The notes under the pieces are model-generated. The model was given only the letters and a program-made list of their open reading frames with translations, was not told the origin of the DNA and did no database searches. Positions 8,423 to 16,348 of a stretch of DNA of 64,000 nucleotides are shown here, piece after piece. Both the position numbers and the translations under genes were made by a program. The stretch comes from JAAYCI01 sp047972265. GTDB lineage: Bacteria > Bacillota > Clostridia > Oscillospirales > Ruminococcaceae. The stretch spans positions 8,209 to 72,208 of the forward strand of contig JBKEAM010000102.1 in the NCBI GenBank assembly GCA_047972265.1. Reading direction: 5' to 3'. Each line of letters begins with the position of its first letter. Positions within the stretch are counted from its first letter, which is position 1.

Positions 8423-10246
8423 ATGGCCGAAGATAAGGATATACAGGCAAAGCTAAAGAAAAAGCGCACCCGCGAGCTGCTTGCTTATTTTAAGCAAATG
8501 GTTGGCAAAGAGGGTATTGGCGCTACTTTGGCGCGCACAGGCAACTACCTGCGCCGCCGTTACCTTAAACGCTCTGGCAGGTTTTTACCCAAAAAGGCAG
8601 TGTTGCAGGCCCAAAGGCAGGCAGATATTGCCGGATGGCCTAAAATAAGCATTTTGGTGCCGGTGTTTGACCCCGACGAAAAGATGTTTACAGAACTGGT
8701 AGAATCGGTTGTGGGGCAAAGTTACCCCAATTGGCAGCTTTGCATATCCAATGCGGGCAATCACAAAGAAACTGCAAATGCTGTATTGGCACGCTTTGCG
8801 GCAGATAAGCGGATTGTATCTGTATCGGTAGACAATGGCGGTATCTCCGCCAATACAAACAGCGCGGCGCAGCTAGCCAACGGCCAGTATTATGCCCTGT
8901 TAGACCATGATGATGTGCTGGCGCCCAATGCCATGTTTGAAATGGCGAAGGCCATACACGAGACTGGCGCGGGCTTTTTATACAGTGACGAAGCTTTGTT
9001 TAGTTCCAGCATTCGCCGCCCCACCGTGGGGCATTTTAAACCCGATTATTCGCCCTATTACTTGTTAAATTGTAACTATATTGCCCACCTTGCGGTGATA
9101 AAAAAAGAAATTTTTGATGAGGTTGGCGGCTTTAGGCCAGAGTGTGATGGCAGCCAAGACCACGACTTGTTTTTGCGTGTGCTCGAAAAAACGGGCGGCG
9201 CGGTGCATATACCCAAGGTGCTTTACTACTGGCGCCAGCATGCGGCAAGCACCAGCACAGGGGTAGAGGCAAAACCCTATGTGCAGCAGGCGGCGCAAAA
9301 GGCAATCGAAAGCCACTTGCAGCGCACCGGTGTTTTGGGTACGGTGCGGCAGGGGCGTTTTCCCAGTACCTATAAAATGGATTATCAGGTAAAAGACAAT
9401 CCTTTGGTCTCTATCGTTATCCCCAGCCACGAGCACGCCGAAGATTTGGCAACCTGTGTTCATTCTATTTACGCGCATACCGCATGGCCTAATTTTGAGG
9501 TGGTTGTGGTAGAAAATGGCTCTACCCAGCAGGCCACACTGGATTTGTACAAAGAGCTTGCTCAAAAATACTCCACCCTTCGGGTAGAAGAATGTGTGCT
9601 TCCCAATGGGTTTAACTTTTCGTACCTATGCAATTTTGGCAGAGCAAAAGCCAAAGGCAGTCTCATTTTGCTGTTAAACAACGATACCGAAGTGATAGAA
9701 GCAAACTGGCTGGAAGAAATGGTATCCCTTTGCACCCAGGCGGATGTGGGCGCAGTGGGGGCCATGCTGTATTACCCCGATGATACGGTGCAGCATGCGG
9801 GCGTTATTACGGGGCTGGGCGGGTATGCGGGGCACAGCCATAAGTATGCCCGCCGCGATGCTTCGGGCTATATGTTCCGCCTTGCTTGTGTGCAGGATGT
9901 AAGCGTTGTTACGGGCGCCTGCCTAATGGTAAAAGCCACGGCGTACGATGCCGTAAATGGCTTGGACGAAGCGTTTTCTGTGGCTTTTAATGATGTGGAT
10001 TTTTGCCTGCGCCTGCGTAAGGCTGGGTACCGCATTGTGTTTACCCCCTATGCAGAGCTGTACCATCACGAAAGCAAAAGCCGCGGCAGCGACGAAAAGG
10101 GCGAAGCCGCCCGGCGCTTTGCGGGGGAGCAAGCCCTGCTTAAAGAGCGGTATGGCGCCCAACTGCTGCAAGACCCCTTTTATAACCCCAACCTAACCAA
10201 AGACAGAGAAGATTTTTCTGAAAGCGATATTTTGCCGGAGGTGTAA
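8423..10246 (+). CDS. Double-domain family 2 glycosyltransferase, second copy
   Basis: A 607-residue paralogue of the preceding protein with the same two GT-A domains: ISILVPVFDP and LDHDD near 163 in the first half, VSIVIPSHEH and LLNNDTE near 419 in the second. The N-terminal 60 residues are basic and differ from the first copy, which suggests different partners or acceptors. ATG 8423 follows GGAGG at good spacing, 40 bases after the first copy. The two probably act on the same glycan, one perhaps alternating with or extending the product of the other. Confidence 0.88.
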   Translation: MAEDKDIQAKLKKKRTRELLAYFKQMVGKEGIGATLARTGNYLRRRYLKRSGRFLPKKAVLQAQRQADIAGWPKISILVPVFDPDEKMFTELVESVVGQSYPNWQLCISNAGNHKETANAVLARFAADKRIVSVSVDNGGISANTNSAAQLANGQYYALLDHDDVLAPNAMFEMAKAIHETGAGFLYSDEALFSSSIRRPTVGHFKPDYSPYYLLNCNYIAHLAVIKKEIFDEVGGFRPECDGSQDHDLFLRVLEKTGGAVHIPKVLYYWRQHAASTSTGVEAKPYVQQAAQKAIESHLQRTGVLGTVRQGRFPSTYKMDYQVKDNPLVSIVIPSHEHAEDLATCVHSIYAHTAWPNFEVVVVENGSTQQATLDLYKELAQKYSTLRVEECVLPNGFNFSYLCNFGRAKAKGSLILLLNNDTEVIEANWLEEMVSLCTQADVGAVGAMLYYPDDTVQHAGVITGLGGYAGHSHKYARRDASGYMFRLACVQDVSVVTGACLMVKATAYDAVNGLDEAFSVAFNDVDFCLRLRKAGYRIVFTPYAELYHHESKSRGSDEKGEAARRFAGEQALLKERYGAQLLQDPFYNPNLTKDREDFSESDILPEV

Positions 10247-10248
10247 AA

Positions 10249-10767
10249 ATGCTGTGTAGGGTAGAAATGCCAACCCACGAAGCGATATTTTGCCGTTTTT
10301 ACCGCTATAACATGAAGCGGAGCGGCCTGCAAAACAGCGTACTGGTATTGTCGGCCATGGCACTGGTACTGGCTGCCGTACTTTGGCAGGGCGGGGCCAA
10401 TTCTTTGTTGGCATTGCTGCCCATTGCTGTGGCGGCCCTGTATGCGGGCTATAGCCTTTATTTGCAGCCCATTTTGCGCTACCGCAAAAAAGAGGGCGTT
10501 GCCCTGCAAACCGAGGTGTATGTGTTTACGCCCTCAGGCTTTACCCGCGGTGTACGCAGCGAAGAAGAAGGCCAGCTAGACCATGTGTCTATGCAATATA
10601 CCACCTTGGTAAAAGCGGTAGAAACAGCCAAAGATCTTTACCTGTATATATCGCCAAAGCAGGCCTATTTTGTAGATAAAGAGTATTTTACCGATGGAAG
10701 TGCCGAAGAACTGCGTAAGCTTTTGCAGCAGGCAATGCAGGATAAATTTATTACCCGGCAAAAATAA
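10249..10767 (+). CDS. Small membrane protein, YcxB-like
   Basis: A 172-residue protein with two neighbouring membrane helices (about 28-48 and 53-73) and a soluble C-terminal region containing VYVFTPSGFTRGVRSEEE and LYLYISPKQAYFVDKEYF, a pattern I recognise from YcxB-type domains. Function in this family is not established. Its GGAGG ribosome site lies inside the end of the second glycosyltransferase gene and only 2 bases separate them, so it is co-translated with the polysaccharide operon. A strong terminator follows directly. Confidence 0.7.
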   Translation: MLCRVEMPTHEAIFCRFYRYNMKRSGLQNSVLVLSAMALVLAAVLWQGGANSLLALLPIAVAALYAGYSLYLQPILRYRKKEGVALQTEVYVFTPSGFTRGVRSEEEGQLDHVSMQYTTLVKAVETAKDLYLYISPKQAYFVDKEYFTDGSAEELRKLLQQAMQDKFITRQK

Positions 10768-10782
10768 AAAAACATTTATTTT

Positions 10783-10818
10783 AAAAAGAAGCAGGCTTTG
10801 TGCCTGCTTCTTTTTTTT
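10783..10818 (+). terminator. Rho-independent terminator of the polysaccharide operon
   Basis: A perfect 14-bp stem (AAAAAGAAGCAGGC at 10783-10796, GCCTGCTTCTTTTT at 10802-10815), a 5-base loop and a run of eight T ending at 10818. Confidence 0.92.
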
Positions 10819-10868
10819 GTCACCTACAGTAAAAGGCTAGACTTTGCGTAGCGCATAATAGGTTCATC

Positions 10869-10897
10869 TTGACAAAATAAAAACAGAATGATATTAT
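10869..10897 (+). promoter_or_regulatory. Sigma-A type promoter of the SPFH operon
   Basis: TTGACA (10869-10874), a 17-base spacer and TATTAT (10892-10897). The predicted start lies about 25 bases before the AAGGAGGG site of the SPFH gene. Confidence 0.8.
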
Positions 10898-10909
10898 TTT
10901 GATATCAAA
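10898..10909. promoter_or_regulatory. Palindrome TTTGATATCAAA directly after the -10 box
   Basis: A perfect 12-bp palindrome covering the predicted transcription start. The operon's second gene encodes a ribbon-helix-helix protein, a class that binds short palindromes, so autoregulation at this site is a reasonable inference, not shown. Confidence 0.5.
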
Positions 10910-10929
10910 TTGATGAAGGAGGGCTGGCG

Positions 10930-11973
10930 ATGGATAACACCACGCGGCAAAAAGGTAATATGTTGCAAGCAGAAGAAAAGATAGTAAAGGGTGGCAGCGG
11001 CATGCGTGCGCTGGTGCTAAATACGCTGTTAATTGCGGCTGGCATTGTTTTGTTTGTTTTTAGCATTATCTGGATAGAAACAGACATGTTAGAAATTGGT
11101 ATTGCGGCACTGGTTGTTTCCAGTTTGTTTTCATTCATTATCGGTCCTATTTTATATTGTGGATTAAAGGTATTAAAGCCCAACGAGGCCTTGGTGCTTA
11201 CCTTGTTTGGCCGTTATTACGGCACCCTTAAAGGCGAGGGCTTTTACTATGTAAACCCGTTTTGTACAGCGGTAAATCCCGCATGGGATAGCTCTATGTA
11301 CAATGTTGCCCTTAAAAAAATGGCTTCTACCACTGGCAAGGCCGAAAACGAGCAGTATGCGGGCCTTATGCGCAACGGCAAAAAAATGAGCTTAAAGTAT
11401 ATGACGCTGGACAATGGACAGCAAAAAATAAACGATGAACTTGGTAACCCCATTATTATAGGGGTGGTTGTAATATGGCGCATTGTAAATACGGCTCGTG
11501 CCGCGTTTAGCGTAGACAATTACAGCGAATTTTTATCGGTACAAACTGATATGGCCCTGCGTAATATTGTAAGGCTGTACCCGTACGACCTCTCTCCCGG
11601 AGAGCCGGATAACGAAAAAAGCCTGCGCGGCTCCAGCCAGGAAATAGCCGAAAAACTTAGGGTAGAAATACAGGGTAAAGTAGATGTGGCAGGGTTTGAA
11701 GTAAGCGAAGCGCGTATTACCCACCTTGCCTATGCGCCCGAAATTGCAGCGGCTATGCTGCAGCGTCAGCAGGCATCGGCTATTATTGATGCCCGCCAAA
11801 TGATTGTAGACGGCGCTGTGGGTATGGTAGAAATGGCGCTTGAAAAACTAAGCGAAAAAAATGTGGTAGAATTGGATGAAGAACGCAAAGCCGCTATGGT
11901 AAGCAACCTGTTGGTGGTGTTGTGCGGCAACAGGGATGCCCAGCCGGTTGTAAACAGTGGCTCTATATATTAA
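10930..11973 (+). CDS. SPFH/Band 7 domain membrane protein
   Basis: A 347-residue stomatin/prohibitin/flotillin-like protein. Two membrane helices lie near 27-48 and 54-77, followed by the SPFH domain that starts at VLKPNEALVLTLFGRYYGTL and continues through VVIWRIVNTARAAFSVDNY. The C-terminal part is helical, with QASAIIDARQMIVDGAVGMVE before an acidic/basic tail. Such proteins scaffold membrane microdomains; no specific client can be named. AAGGAGGG precedes ATG 10930. The gene is paired with the small DNA-binding protein downstream, an arrangement common to this SPFH subgroup. Confidence 0.88.
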   Translation: MDNTTRQKGNMLQAEEKIVKGGSGMRALVLNTLLIAAGIVLFVFSIIWIETDMLEIGIAALVVSSLFSFIIGPILYCGLKVLKPNEALVLTLFGRYYGTLKGEGFYYVNPFCTAVNPAWDSSMYNVALKKMASTTGKAENEQYAGLMRNGKKMSLKYMTLDNGQQKINDELGNPIIIGVVVIWRIVNTARAAFSVDNYSEFLSVQTDMALRNIVRLYPYDLSPGEPDNEKSLRGSSQEIAEKLRVEIQGKVDVAGFEVSEARITHLAYAPEIAAAMLQRQQASAIIDARQMIVDGAVGMVEMALEKLSEKNVVELDEERKAAMVSNLLVVLCGNRDAQPVVNSGSIY

Positions 11974-12029
11974 GTTAGGCGCTTAACAACGCGAGTAGTT
12001 GGTTTATGTAACAAAGAAAGGGGGGCCAT

Positions 12030-12200
12030 ATGCCGGCAGAAAGCAAAGAAAAAAAGCAGATACCCCTGCGGCTGTCTGCCACGCTGTATAAAGAAATTGC
12101 AGCCTGGGCAGAAGATGACTTTCGCTCTGTAAACGGGCAGATAGAATTTTTGCTTACAGAATGTGTGCGCCGCCGTAAAGGAAACAAAAACGAGAAATAA
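12030..12200 (+). CDS. Arc-like ribbon-helix-helix DNA-binding protein
   Basis: A 56-residue protein starting at ATG 12030, 8 bases after GAAAGGGGGG. The sequence IPLRLSATLYKEIAAWAEDD followed by FRSVNGQIEFLLTE is the classic Arc/MetJ fold: a short beta strand (PLRL) that reads the DNA, then two helices. The C-terminus is strongly basic. It lies 56 bases after the SPFH gene in the same operon and is the best candidate to bind the palindrome at the operon promoter. A role as a general transcription factor cannot be excluded. Confidence 0.8.
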   Translation: MPAESKEKKQIPLRLSATLYKEIAAWAEDDFRSVNGQIEFLLTECVRRRKGNKNEK

Positions 12201-12287
12201 AAACGTACAAACATTTTGTTTTTGGCCCCCTTAAACCAAACTCCTTTGCGGAACAATAATTTTTAAATGCCAAATGTGTATTTAGGT

Positions 12288-12316
12288 TTGACAAATGCCA
12301 TTGTGAATGATATTTT
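12288..12316 (+). promoter_or_regulatory. Promoter of the amino acid importer operon
   Basis: TTGACA (12288-12293), a 17-base spacer, TATTTT (12311-12316). Transcription would begin near 12322-12324, inside the left arm of the terminator hairpin that follows. Confidence 0.7.
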
Positions 12317-12321
12317 ATTTT

Positions 12322-12362
12322 AAAGACAAAGAAGTCTGCCCCAAGACTTCTTTGTCTTTTTT
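12322..12362 (+). terminator. Terminator hairpin at the 5' end of the importer transcript
   Basis: A perfect 16-bp stem (AAAGACAAAGAAGTCT at 12322-12337, AGACTTCTTTGTCTTT at 12344-12359) with a 6-base loop and a T-run to 12362. It can end transcripts coming from the SPFH operon, but it also lies at the predicted +1 of the importer promoter, so it may act as an attenuator. Confidence 0.85.
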
Positions 12363-12439
12363 GTATTTTGTATCCACAAGCAGCATGCGCGGCAGCCTCT
12401 GCTTATGTGCATGGATGTTTTATTTTAGGAGGGATTGTT

Positions 12440-13285
12440 TTGAAAAAGCTGTTGTCTTTGGTTCTGGCTGGGGTACTGTCTGTAGGCCTGCTTGCGGCCT
12501 GCGCTTCTTCCGGCAGCTCGTCGGTTGCCGTTCCATCTTCTGGCGCTGCGTCTGGCTCCGCATCACAGGGTTCTCTTACTTTAAAAAGCGGTGTGCTGCA
12601 AGTAGGGGTAGAAATTGGCTATCCCCCTATGGAATATTTTGCAGAGGACGGTGTTACGCCCACTGGCTTTGATATCGAATTTTCTAAAGCTTTGGGAGAA
12701 AAGCTGGGCCTTGAAGTAGAGTTTGTAGACACCGCCTGGGATGGTATTTTTGCCTCTTTGGATACCGACAAGTACGACGTGGTTATCTCCTCTGTTAGCA
12801 TTACCGAAGAACGGCAGGAGAAATACAACCTTACCAAACCCTATGTTGCCAACCGTTTGGTACTGGTAACAGGTAAAGACTCCGGCATTACCAGCCCCGA
12901 GGATTTGGCGGGCAAAAGTGTAGCGGTACAGGCCGAAACAACCGCCGATATTTATATGACCAACCTAATAGATGGCGGCCTTGAAGTAGAGTATTACGAG
13001 TACGATAAGGTAATTAACTGCTTTGACGACCTTAAAAACAAAAGGACAGATGCAGTGCTGGTAGACATCGTTGTGGCTGCCTATTACTTGGGCGAGGATG
13101 CAGCCCAATTTGAAACCGTATGGGAAAGCCCCGATGCAGAGCCGATGGGTCTTTGCCTTAAAAAAGGCAACGATGCGCTGACCGAAGCCATTGAAACAGC
13201 CATCGACGAAATGTATGCAGACGGCACCATGGAAGAAATTGCAACAAAGTATTTTGGCTCTGATATTACAGAGGGTGTGCGCTAG
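12440..13285 (+). CDS. Polar amino acid ABC importer, substrate-binding lipoprotein
   Basis: A 281-residue extracytoplasmic binding protein (SBP family 3). I start at TTG 12440, which follows AGGAGGG by 6 bases and begins a lipoprotein signal (LKKLLSLVLAGVLSVGLLAAC, lipobox LAAC). A Ser/Gly-rich linker leads into the bilobed domain with GYPPMEYF, GFDIEFSKALGEKLG, DAVLVDIVVAAYYL. The ORF is open 24 codons further upstream but those residues do not fit the family. It supplies substrate to the permease and ATPase that follow. The ligand is probably a polar amino acid or cystine; the residues seen do not settle it. Confidence 0.9.
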   Translation: MKKLLSLVLAGVLSVGLLAACASSGSSSVAVPSSGAASGSASQGSLTLKSGVLQVGVEIGYPPMEYFAEDGVTPTGFDIEFSKALGEKLGLEVEFVDTAWDGIFASLDTDKYDVVISSVSITEERQEKYNLTKPYVANRLVLVTGKDSGITSPEDLAGKSVAVQAETTADIYMTNLIDGGLEVEYYEYDKVINCFDDLKNKRTDAVLVDIVVAAYYLGEDAAQFETVWESPDAEPMGLCLKKGNDALTEAIETAIDEMYADGTMEEIATKYFGSDITEGVR

Positions 13286-13308
13286 CCCTTATATAAGCGA
13301 GGTAGAGG

Positions 13309-13968
13309 ATGGACGTAATAATACAGATGCTGGGGTGGATACCACCGCTGCTGGAGGGCGCCAAAATTACCATATCGCTCTCTATTGTTTCTTTGGCCGC
13401 CGGGCTGTTTCTCAGCGTGTTTTTGGCGCTGGGCAAAATATCAAAAAATAAAATTATAAGCAAACTTTGCAGCGCTTATATCTTCTTTTTTCGCGGAACG
13501 CCACTGTTAATGCAGCTGTATTTTATTTATTACGGCCTGCCGCAAATCAACCCGGCGTGGGTAATACCCAGCCGTTTTGCGGCAGCGTGGATTGCCTTTT
13601 CTCTCAACTCTGCGGCCTATTGTGCCGAGATTATTCGGGCGGGAATACAATCTATAAACAAGGGCCAGTTTGAGGCGGCAAAGGCACTGGGTATGAGCTA
13701 TGGGCAAACCATGCGGGTTATTATTATTCCGCAATCTTTCCGCCGCCTGCTGCCTCCGGTGTCTAACGAGTTTATTATGCTGCTAAAGGATGTATCGCTG
13801 GTTTCTATCATTGCCCTTTCGGATATCACCAAGGTAACAAGGGGCATTTCTTCTTCGTCCGCTTCTGCTATGGTATACATTCCGGCTATGGTTATTTATC
13901 TTGTTATCACTGCACTGTTTACCTATATCTTCAACCGGCTCGAAAAGAAATTTTCGGTATACGAATAG
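13309..13968 (+). CDS. Polar amino acid ABC importer, permease (HisM/GlnP family)
   Basis: A 219-residue inner membrane permease with about five helices and the cytoplasmic EAA loop that contacts the ATPase (EAAKALGMSYGQTMRVIIIPQ). The FFRGTPLLMQLYFIYYG segment is typical of the His/Glu/Gln/Arg/opine class. It starts 23 bases after the binding protein, with GAGGTAGAGG as ribosome site, and is followed 12 bases later by the ATPase. One permease gene implies a homodimeric channel. Confidence 0.92.
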   Translation: MDVIIQMLGWIPPLLEGAKITISLSIVSLAAGLFLSVFLALGKISKNKIISKLCSAYIFFFRGTPLLMQLYFIYYGLPQINPAWVIPSRFAAAWIAFSLNSAAYCAEIIRAGIQSINKGQFEAAKALGMSYGQTMRVIIIPQSFRRLLPPVSNEFIMLLKDVSLVSIIALSDITKVTRGISSSSASAMVYIPAMVIYLVITALFTYIFNRLEKKFSVYE

Positions 13969-13980
13969 GAGGAATACGCA

Positions 13981-14739
13981 GTGCATATGATTAAAACCGA
14001 AGATATATGCAAAAGCTTTGGCAGCTTGCATGTATTAAAAGAAATCTCTTTAGAGGTAAACCAGGGCGAGGTGGTGTGTTTAATCGGCCCTTCGGGGGCG
14101 GGTAAATCCACCTTTTTACGCTCGCTTAACCATTTGGAAAAAATTACAAGCGGTAAAATTTATGTAGAGGATAAACTACTGGACGACCGCAAAAACGGTG
14201 TAAACAAATCGCCACTTACACCCAAAGAAAAAAACGCAATTTTGCTTAAAATGGGCATGGTATTCCAGCAGTTCAATCTTTTTCCGCATAAAACCGTGCT
14301 AGAAAATGTAATGGTTTCGCCCATGGTGGTTAAAAAAACACCCAAAGAGCAAATAGAACCCCTGGCGCGAGAGCTGATTGCCAAGGTTGGGTTGGAGGAT
14401 AAGCTGGACGTATATCCCTCTAAGCTTTCTGGTGGGCAGCAGCAAAGGGTAGCCATTGCAAGGGCGCTTGCCATGCAGCCCGAAATTATGCTGTTTGACG
14501 AGCCAACCAGTGCGCTAGACCCAGAACTTGTGGGTGAGGTTTTGGCGGTAATGCAAGGCCTTGCAAAGGCCGGCATGACAATGCTGGTGGTTACCCACGA
14601 GATGAACTTTGCGCGGGATGTGGCAGACAGGGTTGTTTTTATGCACGAGGGCAGCATTGTAGAAGCCGGTAAACCAAGCGAGATGTTTACCAGCCCGCAG
14701 GATGAGCGCACCAAAAAGTTTTTGCAATCGGTTCTTTAA
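13981..14739 (+). CDS. Polar amino acid ABC importer, ATPase (GlnQ family)
   Basis: A 252-residue ATPase with all motifs: Walker A GPSGAGKST, Q-loop FQQFNLFPHKT, signature LSGGQQQRVAIARAL, Walker B IMLFDEPTSALDPE and the switch His in VVTHEM. GTG 13981 is preferred because AGGAGG (13967-13972) lies 8 bases upstream; ATG 13987 would be spaced at 14. It closes the three-gene importer operon. Confidence 0.93.
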   Translation: MHMIKTEDICKSFGSLHVLKEISLEVNQGEVVCLIGPSGAGKSTFLRSLNHLEKITSGKIYVEDKLLDDRKNGVNKSPLTPKEKNAILLKMGMVFQQFNLFPHKTVLENVMVSPMVVKKTPKEQIEPLARELIAKVGLEDKLDVYPSKLSGGQQQRVAIARALAMQPEIMLFDEPTSALDPELVGEVLAVMQGLAKAGMTMLVVTHEMNFARDVADRVVFMHEGSIVEAGKPSEMFTSPQDERTKKFLQSVL

Positions 14740-14781
14740 CCGTTCGCCTTCACAAGGGCAAATGAAAAAGGTTATAGATAA

Positions 14782-14826
14782 AAAGAAACCGGGCCGCGGC
14801 AGTTTTGCCGTTGGTCCGGTTTCTTT
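14782..14826. terminator. Bidirectional terminator between convergent importer operons
   Basis: An 11-bp outer stem (AAAGAAACCGG at 14782-14792, CCGGTTTCTTT at 14816-14826) encloses an inner CGGCA/TGCCG stem. T-rich flanks exist on both strands, which suits its place between two converging operons. Confidence 0.75.
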
Positions 14827-14854
14827 TCTGTCAAACTATTGTGGGCGTAACTGC

Positions 14855-16348
14855 TTATTTTGTCTCTGTCTCGGGCAGGGGGGCTTCTTTGCTGCCATTT
14901 ACCTTTTTTACTTTGGGGGCCACAATGTGCCATGCGTGCATGGCAAGAGCCACCGCTATAACACCGTATGCAACAAATACGCGGAAGTATTCTCCTATTT
15001 GGGCGTTGCCTAGCAATGCCTTGCCGGCCAAAGGAGAAAGGATAAATAGGGTGTGGAACAGGATAACACCCAAAATACCCTGTTTAATGGTGGCCTTTTG
15101 GGTAGAGGCACCGCCAACCAATAGGGCGGCAATGGCAAACTGCCCCACCTGCAGGTGAGAACCATAGGTAGAAACCGTGCCAATGTTTTGCAAAGAGATA
15201 AGCTGCCCGTAAGAAGCAAGCACGGTAGACATAATCATGGCAATAATGCGGGTGCGGTCTACATTAATACCGGCAGAGGTTGCCACCCCGCGGTTTTGCC
15301 CTACGGTACGCATGTTTTGCCCAAGGCGCGTGTTTGTAAACCAAGGGATAAACAGGCACAGGCCTCCAATGCACAGGTAGGTAAGCACCGGCAGGCGTAC
15401 CGCTATCAGGGCAACCTCCAAAGCGGGGATGTGGGTAAGCAGGTATAATAGCAAGGCCCCAGCAATAAGCAAAATTTGTTTTAGGGGTAAGCCGGGCTGT
15501 TTTTTTACCAGCTTCATACGTACAATTTGGTATAGGCTGTAAGCAACCACCACTATAACGCCAATGGTAATGGCATCCAGCAGCAAAAGCCTGTCTGTAG
15601 CCAAAAAGCGCTCTATGGCAGGTATATAGGTAAGTGCGTAAAGCACAATGGTGGGTATTACCACCAGTAGTATCTTTTTAATTTTAAGAGCTTGCTTTTT
15701 AATTAAACGAAAAACAAGAATGCAGGCACAAACACCAAGTATTGCCCAAAAAGCTACCTCTAAAATACGCAGCATAGAGACATTGTCCAGCGAGTATTTA
15801 AGATTGTCTTGCAGATTAATGGTGTTTTTTACTCCTATTCCGGTAGAAATCATTAAGGGGCTGTCTATTTTAATCAGGCCGCCAAAAATAAACAAGAATA
15901 AAAATTGGTATAACCCGTCCGAAAAATAGCCTGCAACCATACCGCCAATCATCTCGGTACCCTTCATACGGTTAAACAGGGCGCCTACCAGCCAGCCAAA
16001 AAATATGGCAAGCGGGGTGCATATGGCTATGCACAGCAGCAGGCCGGTAAAACCTTTAAAGCCCCATAAAACCACCAAAAATATTGCAATTTGGGCGGCC
16101 ACAGCACCTATTACAATGCTAAAGTTAAGCCCAAGGCCTGCAATTACAGGGATTAAGAGGGAAAGTACTAAAAAGGTATTTCGGCTAATGCGTGTAAATA
16201 ACTCGGGCAAAAGAAAGGTTAGGTTGGTGCCCGAAACAAAATAGGCAACAACGCACAAAATAACAAAAAGTATGGTTACATTGTTGTTTATCAAAAAATC
16301 TGTAAATCTAAACCCGCCTTTTTGGCGTAGGGGATTGGTAGTGTTCAT
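14855..16348 (-). CDS. ABC importer permease, enlarged form with internal repeat
   Basis: A 497-residue membrane protein of the RbsC/LivHM-type superfamily that serves simple sugar and nucleoside importers. N-terminal and C-terminal parts match the family (LGQNMRTVGQNRGVATSAGINVDRTRIIAM and LLVGGASTQKATIKQGILG). Between them lies an extra region of about 120 residues holding two similar units, ILLVVIPTIVLYALTYIPA and ILLIAGALLLYLLTHIPA, each followed by further hydrophobic helices. The family is normally 300-380 residues long, so this is an insertion or duplication. Its ATG overlaps the stop of the next permease by 4 bases (ATGA). Last gene of the minus-strand transporter operon. Confidence 0.83.
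   Translation of the reverse strand: MNTTNPLRQKGGFRFTDFLINNNVTILFVILCVVAYFVSGTNLTFLLPELFTRISRNTFLVLSLLIPVIAGLGLNFSIVIGAVAAQIAIFLVVLWGFKGFTGLLLCIAICTPLAIFFGWLVGALFNRMKGTEMIGGMVAGYFSDGLYQFLFLFIFGGLIKIDSPLMISTGIGVKNTINLQDNLKYSLDNVSMLRILEVAFWAILGVCACILVFRLIKKQALKIKKILLVVIPTIVLYALTYIPAIERFLATDRLLLLDAITIGVIVVVAYSLYQIVRMKLVKKQPGLPLKQILLIAGALLLYLLTHIPALEVALIAVRLPVLTYLCIGGLCLFIPWFTNTRLGQNMRTVGQNRGVATSAGINVDRTRIIAMIMSTVLASYGQLISLQNIGTVSTYGSHLQVGQFAIAALLVGGASTQKATIKQGILGVILFHTLFILSPLAGKALLGNAQIGEYFRVFVAYGVIAVALAMHAWHIVAPKVKKVNGSKEAPLPETETK

Noticed and set aside
6502..10246. Tandem glycosyltransferases as an assembly duplication
   Set aside because: The two copies differ throughout in DNA and in their N-termini, so this is an old gene duplication and not an assembly artefact.
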